Both the position numbers and the translations under genes were made by a program. Under the pieces are notes generated by a model. It was not told where the DNA came from. It was given only the letters and a program-made list of their open reading frames with translations, and did no database searches. Positions 8,310 through 17,895 of a stretch of DNA of 64,000 nucleotides are shown one piece after another; within the stretch, counting starts at the first letter, position 1; each line of letters begins with the position of its first letter. The DNA lies in contig CANREN010000007.1 in assembly GCA_947629705.1 (NCBI GenBank), forward strand, positions 22,929-86,928. Reading direction: 5' to 3'. Source of the stretch: an uncultured Alistipes sp. GTDB taxonomy: Bacteria > Bacteroidota > Bacteroidia > Bacteroidales > Rikenellaceae.

Positions 8310-10286
8310 ATGAAAACCCCGAACTACGCCAAGCATCTCCTGCAATGGGGTACGTTGGCCGCCATCGTCGGCACGATCGCGTGGGCCACATGCGCCGAAA
8401 AGCCCGTCGACGTCGAAAAGTACTGTCCTTTCGGCGGTCTCGAAGCCTTCGGCAGCTATTTGGTCAACCACTCGTTAGCCTGCTCTATGTCGATGCTCCA
8501 GATCATGATGGGCCTCGTGCTCGCCGCGGGCGTCGTCCTCTTCGCGAAACTCTTCTGCGGCTATCTCTGCCCGTTAGGAACCCTCGACGAGGCGATGGGA
8601 CGCCTCGGACGCAAACTCCATCTGCAATTCGAGATCCGGCAGGGCGGCATCGCCGACAAACTGTTGCGCGCGGTCAAATATATCCTGCTTTTCATCATCC
8701 TCTACAACACGCTCGCCACAAGCGAACTGTTCTGCAAGAAGCTCGATCCCTACTACGCGGCGGCAACGGGCTTCAAGGGCGAAATCGTGCTGTGGATGTC
8801 GTTGACCGCCATCGGGTTGTTGTTCTTGGGCGGTCTGTTCGTGCGAATGTTCTGGTGCCGGTACATCTGTCCGCTCGGGGCATTGAGCAACGCTTTCAAA
8901 TCGACCGCCTCCATTCCGTGCGTGCTGTTCGCCGTCGTCATCGTCATATTGCTCGGCACGCGCACGGCCGACGGATGGACATGGATGCTCGCCCTGCTTT
9001 GCGTCGTCGCCTACCTCGCCGAAATCGACCTTGTGCGCGGCTGGTGCAAAAGGAAACCCAAAAAATATACGCTGATGCACATCACGCGCGACGAGGCGAC
9101 GTGCAACGGCTGCAAACTGTGCGAAAAGAAATGCCCCTACCAGATTCCGATCCACGATTACACGAAAGTGAGCCATATCGACTGCACCCTGTGCGGACAG
9201 TGCATTTCGTCGTGCGCGACGGGCGCTCTGCAGGTGAACGGACGTCGCTCGCTGCGTTGGCTGCCGGCCGTGCTGACGGTCGCATTCTTCGGCATCGCGC
9301 TCTGGCTCGGCAACACGCTGGAGTTGCCGACCATCGACGAAAAATGGGGCGACTACGAACAGGTCGAGGGAATGCAGACCTACGAAATGGAGGGGTTGCA
9401 ATCGGTGAAATGCTTCGGTTCGTCGAAGGCCTTCGCCGCCAAGATGCAGACCGTGCGGGGCGTTTACGGCGTGAAAACCTTCGTGAAACGCCACGCTGTG
9501 GTCATTTCCTACGACCCCGCTCAAACCGACACGCTCAAACTCCAAGAGGCCGTTTTCACGCCGACTTTCCGCAAATTCAAATCGCCCGACGAGACCGTTC
9601 CGATGCTCGACGTCGTGCGATTAGGGGTCGAAGGGTTGCATGACCGGATGGATATGGTCTATTTCGGCATGGCTTTACAACAGATCGAGGGCATCTACGG
9701 ATTCACCGCCGAATTCGATTGTCCGGTGGCCGTGAAGATCTACACCGATCCCGCAGCCGGACTGACCGAAGAGCAGTTGACCGCGGCCATCGAAGCCAAG
9801 GAGCTGGTTCTCGAGACCAAAAACGGCGAACGCCGCTATCCGATGCACTACGACGTGCGCAGCTATGCGCCCGACGGGCAAGCGACGCGCGCGGAGTTCA
9901 TCGAAACGATGTTCGTCGACATCCAGAAGCTCAACGGCCGATTCATCGCCAACATCGAACAGTGGGGCGACGACGAACAATTCCCGAAGGCCGTCTACGA
10001 ACTACCGATGGCGAGCATCGAGAAGATTCCCGTGCGGCAATCGTTCCCCTACTTCAAGAGCTTCCTTTCGTGCACGGACGGAATCGTGTCGGTCGATTTC
10101 GTGCTGCGCGACCTGGCGCCCGTCATGCGGCTGCACTATGTGAAGTCGATGTGGACGGACGAACGGCTGTGGAACGAGGTGTTTCAAGCCGAAAAATGGA
10201 CCCTGCGCATGGCCGACGGCACCTTCAAGGAGTCGGAACCGCGATTGCAGTTCCTCGTCGAGGGCCGGACGGTCGAAGCGGAATAA
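8310..10286 (+). CDS. polytopic 4Fe-4S membrane protein (NapH/NosR-like) with C-terminal HMA-like region
   Basis: A 658-residue protein. About six membrane helices lie in residues 10-240, with two CxxxCP motifs (C83/C87 and C183/C187) as in NapH/NosR/CcoG-type quinol or electron-transfer proteins, and YCPFGGLEA at 39-46. Two ferredoxin clusters follow (C265, C268, C271, C275 and C292, C295, C298, C302), then one more helix (about 316-335). Residues about 358-425 resemble a heavy-metal-associated fold with the CxxC lost (C368-F-G-S). The last 230 residues match nothing I recognise. It probably carries electrons through the inner membrane; donor and acceptor are unknown. Confidence 0.8.
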   Translation: MKTPNYAKHLLQWGTLAAIVGTIAWATCAEKPVDVEKYCPFGGLEAFGSYLVNHSLACSMSMLQIMMGLVLAAGVVLFAKLFCGYLCPLGTLDEAMGRLGRKLHLQFEIRQGGIADKLLRAVKYILLFIILYNTLATSELFCKKLDPYYAAATGFKGEIVLWMSLTAIGLLFLGGLFVRMFWCRYICPLGALSNAFKSTASIPCVLFAVVIVILLGTRTADGWTWMLALLCVVAYLAEIDLVRGWCKRKPKKYTLMHITRDEATCNGCKLCEKKCPYQIPIHDYTKVSHIDCTLCGQCISSCATGALQVNGRRSLRWLPAVLTVAFFGIALWLGNTLELPTIDEKWGDYEQVEGMQTYEMEGLQSVKCFGSSKAFAAKMQTVRGVYGVKTFVKRHAVVISYDPAQTDTLKLQEAVFTPTFRKFKSPDETVPMLDVVRLGVEGLHDRMDMVYFGMALQQIEGIYGFTAEFDCPVAVKIYTDPAAGLTEEQLTAAIEAKELVLETKNGERRYPMHYDVRSYAPDGQATRAEFIETMFVDIQKLNGRFIANIEQWGDDEQFPKAVYELPMASIEKIPVRQSFPYFKSFLSCTDGIVSVDFVLRDLAPVMRLHYVKSMWTDERLWNEVFQAEKWTLRMADGTFKESEPRLQFLVEGRTVEAE

Positions 10287-10325
10287 ACGAAAAACGGAAA
10301 CTCGCCGATTCAAACACTCGATTCC

Positions 10326-12500
10326 ATGAAACTCCGAATCATTGCACTGGCCGTCGTATTGACCTGCACCGTCCGATTCGCGGCGGCCGACGAAGGCATG
10401 TGGATGATCCAGCAGCTCGCCGGCATCTATCCGCAGATGAAAGCCCGCGGCGTCAAACTTTCCGCCGATGCGATCTACAACGATCAGGCTCCGGCGTTGG
10501 CCGATGCCGTCGTCGCCATCGACGGCGGCGTGGGAACGGGCAGCATGATTTCGCACGAAGGGCTGTTGATCACCAACCATCACGTGGCTTACAGCGACAT
10601 CTGCGACCTTTCGACCCCCGAACACAACTATTTGGAGACCGGATTCTGGGCCCGCACGCATGCCGATGAACTGCCCGTCAAAGGCAAAACCGTCTCGTTC
10701 CTGCGACAGGTCGAGGATGTAACGGCCGAAGCCATCGCCCTGCGCGAAAAAATGCAGGCCGAGGGGCGTTGGGGCATCATGTCGATGCGCCGGCTCTACG
10801 CCGACATCGAAAAACGCCACGCCGCCGAGACCCCCTACGAGGTCTCGTGTGTCGCCATGTGGGGCGGTCGGAAATTTTACCTGTATTATTACGAAGTTTT
10901 CCGCGACGTGCGGTTAGTCGGCGCCCCGCCTGTCAGCATCGGCGCATTCGGCGGCGACGTCGACAACTGGAGCTGGCCCCAGCACAAGGGCGATTTCGCC
11001 CTCTACCGCGTCTATGCCGACCGCGAAGGCCATCCGGCCGACTATGCGCCGGAAAACGTTCCGCTGAACCCCTCGCAGGTGCTGACCGTCTCGACGCGCG
11101 GCGTGCACGATGACGATTACACGATGGTCATCGGCTTCCCGGGCCGCACGAGCCGCTACACCTCGTCGTACGGCATCACCGAACGGCAGGAGATCAAAAA
11201 TCCTATCGTCGTGGCCGACCGGCACCTGCGAATGGAGATCATCAAACGCCACATGGAGCGCAGCCCCGAGGTGCGGATGAAGTACTCCGACGCCTATTTC
11301 TCATTGAGCAATTTCGCCGATTTAGCCAAATGGGAGAACAGCTGTCTGCGCCGGTTCGACATTGCCGGCCAGCGGCGCGCCGAGGAGCGCGAACTCGCCG
11401 CATGGATCGCAGCCGATCCCGACCGCACGGCCGCCTACGGCGATCTGCTTCCGTCGCTCGAACAGAGCTATGCGGCGCGCCGCGAAGCCGAACGCCGGCT
11501 GAATCACTTCCGCGAATCGTGGCTCGGCCCCAGCGAAGCCCTGTTGGTGGGCAACCGGCTCTCGTCCTATTTGGCGCGGCTCGACCGGCTCGGAATCGAC
11601 ACGCTCGACCTCCGTTCGAAAGATGCCGCAGGCGTGCGCAGCAACCTCGCCCACCTGCGCCGCAACTACGATGCCGCCACCGATCGCGAATTGCTGGCCC
11701 GCATGGCGGTTCGGTTCACGGAGAACGTACCCCGCACAATGTGGGGCGATGAGTTAGGGCGAATGTACGATGCAGCGGACGGCGATGCGGCCCGCATGGC
11801 CTACGATGCGTTCGACCAGTCGATTTGCAGCGATGCCGATCGGTTCGAAGCCTTCTTTGCGGGCAATCGGGCCGTAGCGGAGATCCGCCGAGACCCGTTA
11901 GTGCGGCTCACCCAATCGGTGCGGATCGACCGCTTCACCAAAGGGGTCGACCGTGCGGAAAAAGCCTCGGGCCATACCGTCAGCAACTTGGAATCGCGCT
12001 ATCAACAGGCGCTTTACGAATTTCGCGAGGCCCGCAAACGTCCGCAGTATCCCAATGCCAACTCGACGATGCGGCTGACCTACGGACGGGTGCGGGCGCT
12101 GCATCCGTCGGACGCCGTGCATTGCGATGCCCGCACGACCATTGCAGGCTATACGGAGAAGTACGACCCGTCGCGCTACGAATTTCGGGTCGACGACCGG
12201 ATGCGCGAACTGATCGCCGCGGGAACGTGGGGCCGCTGGAGCGAAAAGGGGACGCTTCCGGTGAACTTTCTGACGGACAACGACATTACAGGCGGCAATT
12301 CGGGCAGCCCCGTATTGGACAGTCGCGGACGGTTGGTCGGATTAGCCTTCGACGGCAACCGCGAATCGATGGCCTGCGATCTCTGCTTCCAACCCGACTA
12401 TGCCCGCACGGTCTGCGTGGACATCCGTTTCGTGCTATGGATCATCGAACAATACGCCGGAGCCGGCCATCTGCTCAATGAAATCGCCTTCGCGAAGTAG
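10326..12500 (+). CDS. S46 family dipeptidyl-peptidase, DPP7-type
   Basis: A 724-residue secreted or periplasmic serine exopeptidase that removes dipeptides from peptide N-termini. It has a signal peptide (1-21). The chymotrypsin-like triad is visible as TNHHVA (H85/H86), an acidic residue in WPQHKGDF (probably D223) and GGNSGSP (S659). The residue that separates DPP7 from DPP11 in this family is glycine here (FDG, G677) where DPP11 has arginine. Cleavage after hydrophobic residues is therefore expected rather than after Asp/Glu. It lies 39 nt after the Fe-S gene and may share its transcript. Asaccharolytic Bacteroidales use such enzymes to feed on oligopeptides. Confidence 0.92.
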   Translation: MKLRIIALAVVLTCTVRFAAADEGMWMIQQLAGIYPQMKARGVKLSADAIYNDQAPALADAVVAIDGGVGTGSMISHEGLLITNHHVAYSDICDLSTPEHNYLETGFWARTHADELPVKGKTVSFLRQVEDVTAEAIALREKMQAEGRWGIMSMRRLYADIEKRHAAETPYEVSCVAMWGGRKFYLYYYEVFRDVRLVGAPPVSIGAFGGDVDNWSWPQHKGDFALYRVYADREGHPADYAPENVPLNPSQVLTVSTRGVHDDDYTMVIGFPGRTSRYTSSYGITERQEIKNPIVVADRHLRMEIIKRHMERSPEVRMKYSDAYFSLSNFADLAKWENSCLRRFDIAGQRRAEERELAAWIAADPDRTAAYGDLLPSLEQSYAARREAERRLNHFRESWLGPSEALLVGNRLSSYLARLDRLGIDTLDLRSKDAAGVRSNLAHLRRNYDAATDRELLARMAVRFTENVPRTMWGDELGRMYDAADGDAARMAYDAFDQSICSDADRFEAFFAGNRAVAEIRRDPLVRLTQSVRIDRFTKGVDRAEKASGHTVSNLESRYQQALYEFREARKRPQYPNANSTMRLTYGRVRALHPSDAVHCDARTTIAGYTEKYDPSRYEFRVDDRMRELIAAGTWGRWSEKGTLPVNFLTDNDITGGNSGSPVLDSRGRLVGLAFDGNRESMACDLCFQPDYARTVCVDIRFVLWIIEQYAGAGHLLNEIAFAK

Positions 12501-12530
12501 ATTTATGGAACATCCGACCGGAATTATCCC

Positions 12531-12538
12531 TATATTTG
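12531..12538 (+). promoter_or_regulatory. -7 element upstream of the coiled-coil lipoprotein
   Basis: TATATTTG lies 23 nt before the chosen ATG. No good TTTG is seen at the -33 position. Confidence 0.45.
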
Positions 12539-12561
12539 CGCCTGTTCAAGGTAAATCGATT

Positions 12562-13422
12562 ATGAAACAGTTGTTTTACACGCTTCTTATCGCGGCGGCG
12601 GCCCTCCTCCCGTCGTGCGTATCGAAACAGGTGGTCCGACAGGCCGAAAACCAACGCGATTCGCTCGAAATCGTGGTCGGCGAAAAGGATTCGTTGATCA
12701 ATGCCGTCTTCTCGGACATCAATGCCATTTCGGAGAATATGGCTCTCATCAAATCGCGCGAGAATCTGATCGCCGTATCGGAGACACCCGAAAGAGGCCG
12801 CCGTCCGATGGAGGATATTCGCAACGATATCGCCGCCATCGACCGGCTGTTGCAGGAGAACCGTGCGAAGATCGCTTCGCTGCAGCACACTTCGGCCCAG
12901 TTGCGCAAAGCCAATCTGCATATCGAGGCGTTGGAGAAGAGCATCGCCCAGTTGAACATGCAGCTGAACGAGAAGACGACCGAGGTCGAAGAGTTGCGGC
13001 TCGAGCTTGAAAAGAGAGGGATCGAGGTGGCCGAACTGACCGAACAGGTAGAGACGGGCAACGCACAGGTCGCCCGGTTGAGCGGCGAGAAAACCGATTT
13101 GGAGAACCAGCTCAACACGGTTTACTACATTGTCGGCTCGGAGAAGGAGTTGCGGGATGCGCAGATCGTCAACAAACAGGGATTCATCGGCCGCACGCTG
13201 ACAGTCAACCAGAGCGGCAACTTCGAGAGCTTCACCCGGGCCGATTCGCGGCTGCTGAACGAGATTCCGATCGGCCACAAACGCATAACCCTCGTTACGA
13301 CGCATCCCGATGAGAGTTATCAACTCATCGTCGATGCCGACAAGACCGTAACCAAATTGGTAATCGACGATCCCGTGCGATTCTGGGAGAGTTCGAAGAT
13401 TTTGGTAATCAGTTATAAATAA
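12562..13422 (+). CDS. coiled-coil lipoprotein, possibly Cbp1-like
   Basis: A 286-residue protein. The lipobox ALLPSC is preceded by a good signal (MKQLFYTLLIAAA). This start is preferred over in-frame ATGs further upstream, which would overlap the peptidase gene. Residues about 20-190 are a long Glu/Lys/Leu heptad coiled coil. The C-terminal 95 residues form a globular domain (GRTLTVNQSGNF, HKRITLVTTHPDESYQL). The layout resembles what I remember of the Bacteroides Cbp1 collagen-binding family, but that assignment is weak. It has its own promoter and stands alone before spt. Confidence 0.6.
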   Translation: MKQLFYTLLIAAAALLPSCVSKQVVRQAENQRDSLEIVVGEKDSLINAVFSDINAISENMALIKSRENLIAVSETPERGRRPMEDIRNDIAAIDRLLQENRAKIASLQHTSAQLRKANLHIEALEKSIAQLNMQLNEKTTEVEELRLELEKRGIEVAELTEQVETGNAQVARLSGEKTDLENQLNTVYYIVGSEKELRDAQIVNKQGFIGRTLTVNQSGNFESFTRADSRLLNEIPIGHKRITLVTTHPDESYQLIVDADKTVTKLVIDDPVRFWESSKILVISYK

Positions 13423-13644
13423 GCTTCCGATTCGCGAACGAATCGAACGAAATTCTTTCTTTCGCACCGCCGCATCGCCTGCGGCCCGCAGCCGGAAGGC
13501 TGTCTGCCGAGACAAAATAAGTATAAATACGTATCCGAACGGAACAAAAAACGGTTAATTTTGGACGTTTCAACGGCGGCCTCGCCCGATTTTGCGGGCC
13601 GTTGCCGCATCCGGAACACCGAATTAATTCAAATACAAATCGTT

Positions 13645-14916
13645 ATGGTTGATATTTTTGCCCGTCTCGAAAAAAATGCGGGCGGCCCGATCGGCCAATA
13701 CATGGCCTACGCCCACGGATACTATGCATTCCCGAAATTGGAGGGCGAAATCGGTCCTCACATGCGTTTCCGCGGTAAGGAGATGCTCAACTGGAGCCTG
13801 AACAACTATTTAGGACTCGCCAACCACCCCGAAGTCCGCAAAGCCGATGCCGAGGGTGCCGCGCAGTTCGGCATGGCCGCGCCGATGGGAGCCCGCATGA
13901 TGAGCGGTCAGACCGTCTATCACGAGCAGCTCGAACGCGAACTGGCCGCATTCGTCGGCAAGGAGGATGCGTTCCTCCTCAACTTCGGCTATCAAGGCAT
14001 GATCTCGATCATCGACTGCCTGCTGACGCCGCGCGACGTTGTGGTCTACGATGCCGAGGCCCACGCCTGCATCATCGACGGGTTACGTCTGCACAAGGGC
14101 AAACGATTCGTCTTCGGACACAACGACATGGAGTCGCTGCGCCTGCAACTGAAGCACGCGACCGAACTGGCCGACGAACAGAACGGCGGCGTATTGGTCA
14201 TCACCGAGGGCGTATTCGGCATGAAGGGCGACTTGGGCAAGCTCGACGAGATCGTCGCGCTGAAAAAGGACTTCACGTTCCGCCTGCTCGTCGACGACGC
14301 GCACGGATTCGGCACGATGGGCAAAGGCGGCCGCGGTACGGCCTCGCATTTCGGCGTGGTCGACGGTGTGGATGTCCTCTTCAACACCTTCGCCAAGTCG
14401 ATGGCGGGCATCGGCGCATTCGTCAGCGGCCCGCGCTGGCTCATCAACCTCTTCCGCTACAACATGCGTTCGCAGCTCTACGCCAAATCGCTGCCGATGC
14501 CGATGGTCATCGGTGCGCTGAAGCGTTTAGACTTGATCCGCAATCATCCCGAATTCCAGCAGAAGCTGTGGGAGATCGTCCGCGCCTTGCAGAGCCAACT
14601 GAAAGAGAACGGATTCGACATCGGCGTAACGAACTCACCGGTAACGCCGGTTTTCATGAAGGGCGGCATTCAGGAGGCGACGAATTTAGTGGTCGATCTG
14701 CGTGAAAATCATGGCATCTTCTGCTCGATCGTGATTTACCCCGTCATTCCGAAGGGCGAAATCATCCTGCGTGTCATCCCGACGGCAGCCCACACGCTGG
14801 AGGATGTCAAAGTAACGATCGAGGCCTTCAAATCGGTACGCGACAAACTCGAAAGCGGCTATTATGCCTCGATGCCCATCCCGGCCCGCGCCGACGAAGG
14901 GTTCAAAGTCCGCTAA
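13645..14916 (+). CDS. spt: serine palmitoyltransferase (alpha-oxoamine synthase family)
   Basis: A 423-residue cytosolic PLP enzyme that condenses serine with a long acyl-CoA to start sphingolipid synthesis. Family landmarks are DAEAHAC (H140), VDDAHGFG (D217 and H220) and the PLP lysine in NTFAKSMAGIGAF (K251). The close relative KBL (2-amino-3-ketobutyrate ligase) shares these motifs. SPT is preferred because FAKSMAGIGAF and the N-terminal GQYMAYAHGYYAFP are as I remember the Bacteroides sphingolipid enzyme. The start is the ATG after an A/T-rich stretch, and a TAATTTTG (13556-13563) is a possible -7 box. Confidence 0.8.
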   Translation: MVDIFARLEKNAGGPIGQYMAYAHGYYAFPKLEGEIGPHMRFRGKEMLNWSLNNYLGLANHPEVRKADAEGAAQFGMAAPMGARMMSGQTVYHEQLERELAAFVGKEDAFLLNFGYQGMISIIDCLLTPRDVVVYDAEAHACIIDGLRLHKGKRFVFGHNDMESLRLQLKHATELADEQNGGVLVITEGVFGMKGDLGKLDEIVALKKDFTFRLLVDDAHGFGTMGKGGRGTASHFGVVDGVDVLFNTFAKSMAGIGAFVSGPRWLINLFRYNMRSQLYAKSLPMPMVIGALKRLDLIRNHPEFQQKLWEIVRALQSQLKENGFDIGVTNSPVTPVFMKGGIQEATNLVVDLRENHGIFCSIVIYPVIPKGEIILRVIPTAAHTLEDVKVTIEAFKSVRDKLESGYYASMPIPARADEGFKVR

Positions 14917-15260
14917 TTTCTATTAACCGGTACGGATCGCAGCAGAGGAAGAGACAGGAGGTAAGACTGCTTGAAAAGCGCTGCTGTTCGCTGTACACCC
15001 CTTTTGAACGGGGTACCCTATGAATGGGGAGTTACGGGAATTAGGGAGCATCGTTCGCGCTCCATACCATGCAAAGGAAGCGGGTCGTCTGAAAATCAGA
15101 CGACCCGCTTCCTTTGCATCCGCTCATAACCCTTTTTATCGGGACGCTGCTTCCGGCTGGGAAATCCGGCAACCGATCGAAACCCGATCCTATCGGGATA
15201 CCTCACCCATAAGCGTCGAATGGAGCATCCGCCTGACGGCGATTCGTCTGTCAGCTCGGA
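14917..15260. other. intergenic region between convergent spt and sppA
   Basis: There is no credible gene in this 344-base stretch. It contains one exceptional hairpin (15069-15119, listed separately) and a shorter ACCCC/GGGGT stem near 14997-15014. A 100-nt region after spt shows an AGGAGG-like run but no conserved frame. Confidence 0.6.
15069..15119. terminator. perfect 24-bp hairpin shared by convergent spt and sppA
   Basis: Bases 15069-15092 are the exact reverse complement of 15096-15119, with a 3-nt loop. The stem contains GCGGGTCGTCTGA. It sits between two convergent genes and most likely ends both transcripts, although neither side has a clean U-tract. Confidence 0.75.
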
Positions 15261-17045
15261 CTATTTCAGCTCCACTTTATAGGGGCAATACATGCGAATC
15301 CCCTCTTGCGAAAGCACCTCGCGCATCCGCTCGTAATCCTTCGTCAGGATACCCAACTGCGAACATTTGACCGTCGCGCGAACCTGCTCATTCAACGAGG
15401 CCAAAATGGCGGCGAAACCGTCGGGCTGCTCCACCTGCTCGGTTACCCGATATTCGTCGCCTAATTCGGCTTTGTCGGCAGCCAACGCGATGGCCGCTTT
15501 CAGGCCGCCGTAATCGTCGATCAAACCGATCCCCTTGGCATCGTCGCCCGACCAGACCCGTCCGCCGGCAATATCCAGCACATGGTCGATCGTCAGATTC
15601 CGACCGTTCGCCACGTTGGTCGTGAAGGTTTCGTAAACCTTGTTCACGCCCCGCATCATCGCGGCACGCTGCGACGCGGTCAACGGGCTCATCATCGAAA
15701 TTCCGGCCGAAGCATTGCTCCGCACGCCGTCGACCGTGATGCCCAACTTGTCGGCCAACGCATCGTGGAAATCGAACATCTGACCGAATACGCCGATCGA
15801 ACCCGTAAGGGTCATCCGGTCGGCCACGATCACATCGGCCGGACACGAAATATAGTAACCGCCGCTCGCGGCATAACCGCCCATCGAGACGATCACCGGC
15901 TTTTCGGCCTTCAACAGCTCCATCTCGCGCCAGATCAAGTCCGAAGCCAGCGCGCTTCCGCCCGGCGAGTTCACCCGCAGCACGACTGCCGCAATATCCT
16001 CATCCTTGCGGATTTCGGCTAATTTTCGAGCCAGTGTATTGCCATAGATGTCTCCGTCGGAGCCCTCGCCGTCGACGATCGTACCGTCGGCATAGACGAT
16101 GGCCACCTGCGGAGCGGATAGATGCTCCACATCGGCCGACAGCTGCGAAGCATAATCGCCCAACGAAACGTAGTTGTACGTGCCGTCCTCGTTGGCCTCG
16201 ACGCCCAATTCGGCGAATACCTCGTCCATCTGGTCTTCATAGAGCAGCGAATCGACGAATCCCTTTTCGAGCGCCTCCTCGGGCAGCACGACCTGCAACT
16301 CGTCGGTCATCCGCTGCAAGGCGTCGTAATCGATCCCGCGCGCCTCGGCCACCTTCGAAGAGAGACTCTTCCACATCGAGTTGGCCAGCTGCTGCATCTG
16401 CTCGCGGTTGGCAGGCGACATTTTGTCGAGGATATAGGGTTCGACGGCACTCTTGTATTTGCAGGCCGTCGGACGGAATACTTCGGCCTTGACGCCCAAT
16501 TTATCCAACAGCCCCTTGTAGAACATGATCTCTTGAGAGAGGCCCGACCAATCCATGCCGCCCTGCGGCTGAAGGTAGATTTTGTCGGCAGCCGATGCGA
16601 GATAGTATCCGCCCTGGCCGTAGCTTTCGTTGTAAGATACGATGAATTTGCCGCTCTCTTTGAACCCGACGAGCGCTTCGCGCAACTCTTCGAGCACGGC
16701 AAGGCTTTCAAAACCGCCCGCACCGTTCATACGCAGGTAGATCCCCTCGATCCGGTCATCGGCAGCCGCCGCGTCGATCGCGCACAGCGCCTTATAGAGA
16801 GGCAGCTGCGGTGTCATGCTCATCGACATAATGTCGAAACCGGCCATCGGATCGGTCGACGGCGCATCGGTCAACGGCTCGGCAAGGTCGATCTTCAGAA
16901 TGGAATGCGAAGGAACGGCAACCGTTTTGCTACCGCCCATCACCGCAACGATGCCGATCAACAGGATGAACCACAGGAAGGACGACAGCACGGATCCCAC
17001 CACGAAAGCGAGCAATCCGGCCAAAAAAGTCTTAAAAAAGTTCAT
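15261..17045 (-). CDS. sppA: signal peptide peptidase SppA, 67-kDa type
   Basis: A 594-residue membrane-bound serine/lysine protease that degrades cleaved signal peptides. One N-terminal helix (about 10-36) anchors two tandem S49 domains. By comparison with the E. coli enzyme, the general-base lysine is K198 (FRPTACKYKSAVEPY) and the nucleophile is S394 (GGYAASGGYY). The length matches the long form of the family. A strong promoter lies 30 nt upstream, so it is transcribed alone. Confidence 0.95.
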   Translation of the reverse strand: MNFFKTFLAGLLAFVVGSVLSSFLWFILLIGIVAVMGGSKTVAVPSHSILKIDLAEPLTDAPSTDPMAGFDIMSMSMTPQLPLYKALCAIDAAAADDRIEGIYLRMNGAGGFESLAVLEELREALVGFKESGKFIVSYNESYGQGGYYLASAADKIYLQPQGGMDWSGLSQEIMFYKGLLDKLGVKAEVFRPTACKYKSAVEPYILDKMSPANREQMQQLANSMWKSLSSKVAEARGIDYDALQRMTDELQVVLPEEALEKGFVDSLLYEDQMDEVFAELGVEANEDGTYNYVSLGDYASQLSADVEHLSAPQVAIVYADGTIVDGEGSDGDIYGNTLARKLAEIRKDEDIAAVVLRVNSPGGSALASDLIWREMELLKAEKPVIVSMGGYAASGGYYISCPADVIVADRMTLTGSIGVFGQMFDFHDALADKLGITVDGVRSNASAGISMMSPLTASQRAAMMRGVNKVYETFTTNVANGRNLTIDHVLDIAGGRVWSGDDAKGIGLIDDYGGLKAAIALAADKAELGDEYRVTEQVEQPDGFAAILASLNEQVRATVKCSQLGILTKDYERMREVLSQEGIRMYCPYKVELK

Positions 17046-17074
17046 AGCAATACGCTTTTATGTTATTCTTACCG

Positions 17075-17105
17075 CAAAGATAATCATTTGCTTTTGGTTT
17101 TCAAA
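17075..17105 (-). promoter_or_regulatory. promoter of sppA
   Basis: On the minus strand TTTG (17105-17102) and TATCTTTG (17082-17075) are 19 nt apart, a full match to the Bacteroidetes consensus. Confidence 0.75.
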
Positions 17106-17165
17106 AAATATATATCGAAACTCAATATCTATTGCATTCGAAAACCCGTTCAGACGGACCCCGTG

Positions 17166-17200
17166 AATAAAAATCCGGACAGAGAAAACTCCGTCCGGAT
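17166..17200 (-). terminator. terminator of the ribosomal cluster
   Basis: Minus-strand stem ATCCGGAC/GTCCGGAT (17200-17193 / 17180-17173) with an inner GAG/CTC pair, followed by TTTTTATTC. It is placed 105 nt after rplQ. Confidence 0.85.
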
Positions 17201-17304
17201 CGGTTCGAATCGAATAGTTGCGAACCATCGCCTCTGCAACCGACGCAGCAGCAAAGCATTACCCTATGCCGCCGCCGACGCGAACAGGCCGATGATTCCT
17301 GTCA

Positions 17305-17892
17305 TTACATTTTTTTGCCGATGTTCGTCTTTTTGAGGACTTTCGGTGCAGCGGCCTTGGCAGCCGTTGCTTTCGGCGCTTTGGGAGCCTTCGGGGCTGC
17401 AGCCTTCTTCTTGGTCTCGCCCTCGACTACCGTGGCATCCTCGACAGCATCCGTCGTCGGCTTCTTGCGCGAACGGCGCGTCTTGGGTTTCGCTTCAGCC
17501 GCAGCCGTCGGCGCAATGCCCAACGTATAGGCTTCGTTGAAATCGACGAACTCGATGATGCACATATCGGCACCGTCTCCGAGACGGAAACCCGTCTTCA
17601 GAATGCGGGTATAACCGCCCGGACGCTCGGCGATTTTCGGAGCGATCGTGCGGAACAGCTCCGTAACGGCCTCTTTCTGTTTGAGGTACGAGAAGACGAT
17701 ACGGCGCGAATGCGTGGTATCCTCCTTGGCCTTCGTTACCAACGGTTCTACGAACTGCCGTACCGCCTTGGCCTTGGCTACGGTCGTCTCGATGCGTTTG
17801 TGCAGAATCAACGACGACGCCATGTTCGAAAGCAACGCTTTACGATGGCCCGCCTGACGACCGAGGTGGTTGAAATTCTTATTGTGTCTCAT
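17305..17892 (-). CDS. rplQ: 50S ribosomal protein L17
   Basis: Residues 1-120 are a normal L17 ([44 protein letters not shown]). The last 75 residues are an Ala/Lys/Pro-rich low-complexity tail, making this 195-residue protein much longer than E. coli L17 (127). Such basic tails occur in other Bacteroidetes L17 proteins. It is the last gene of the cluster, 3 nt after rpoA. Confidence 0.97.
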   Translation of the reverse strand: MRHNKNFNHLGRQAGHRKALLSNMASSLILHKRIETTVAKAKAVRQFVEPLVTKAKEDTTHSRRIVFSYLKQKEAVTELFRTIAPKIAERPGGYTRILKTGFRLGDGADMCIIEFVDFNEAYTLGIAPTAAAEAKPKTRRSRKKPTTDAVEDATVVEGETKKKAAAPKAPKAPKATAAKAAAPKVLKKTNIGKKM

Positions 17893-17895
17893 AAA

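Noticed and set aside
14930..15060. Possible small gene or riboswitch after spt (AGGAGG followed by a TTG frame)
   Set aside because: The frame runs into the perfect hairpin, uses a rare start and encodes nothing recognisable; Bacteroidetes genes rarely rely on a strong AGGAGG.
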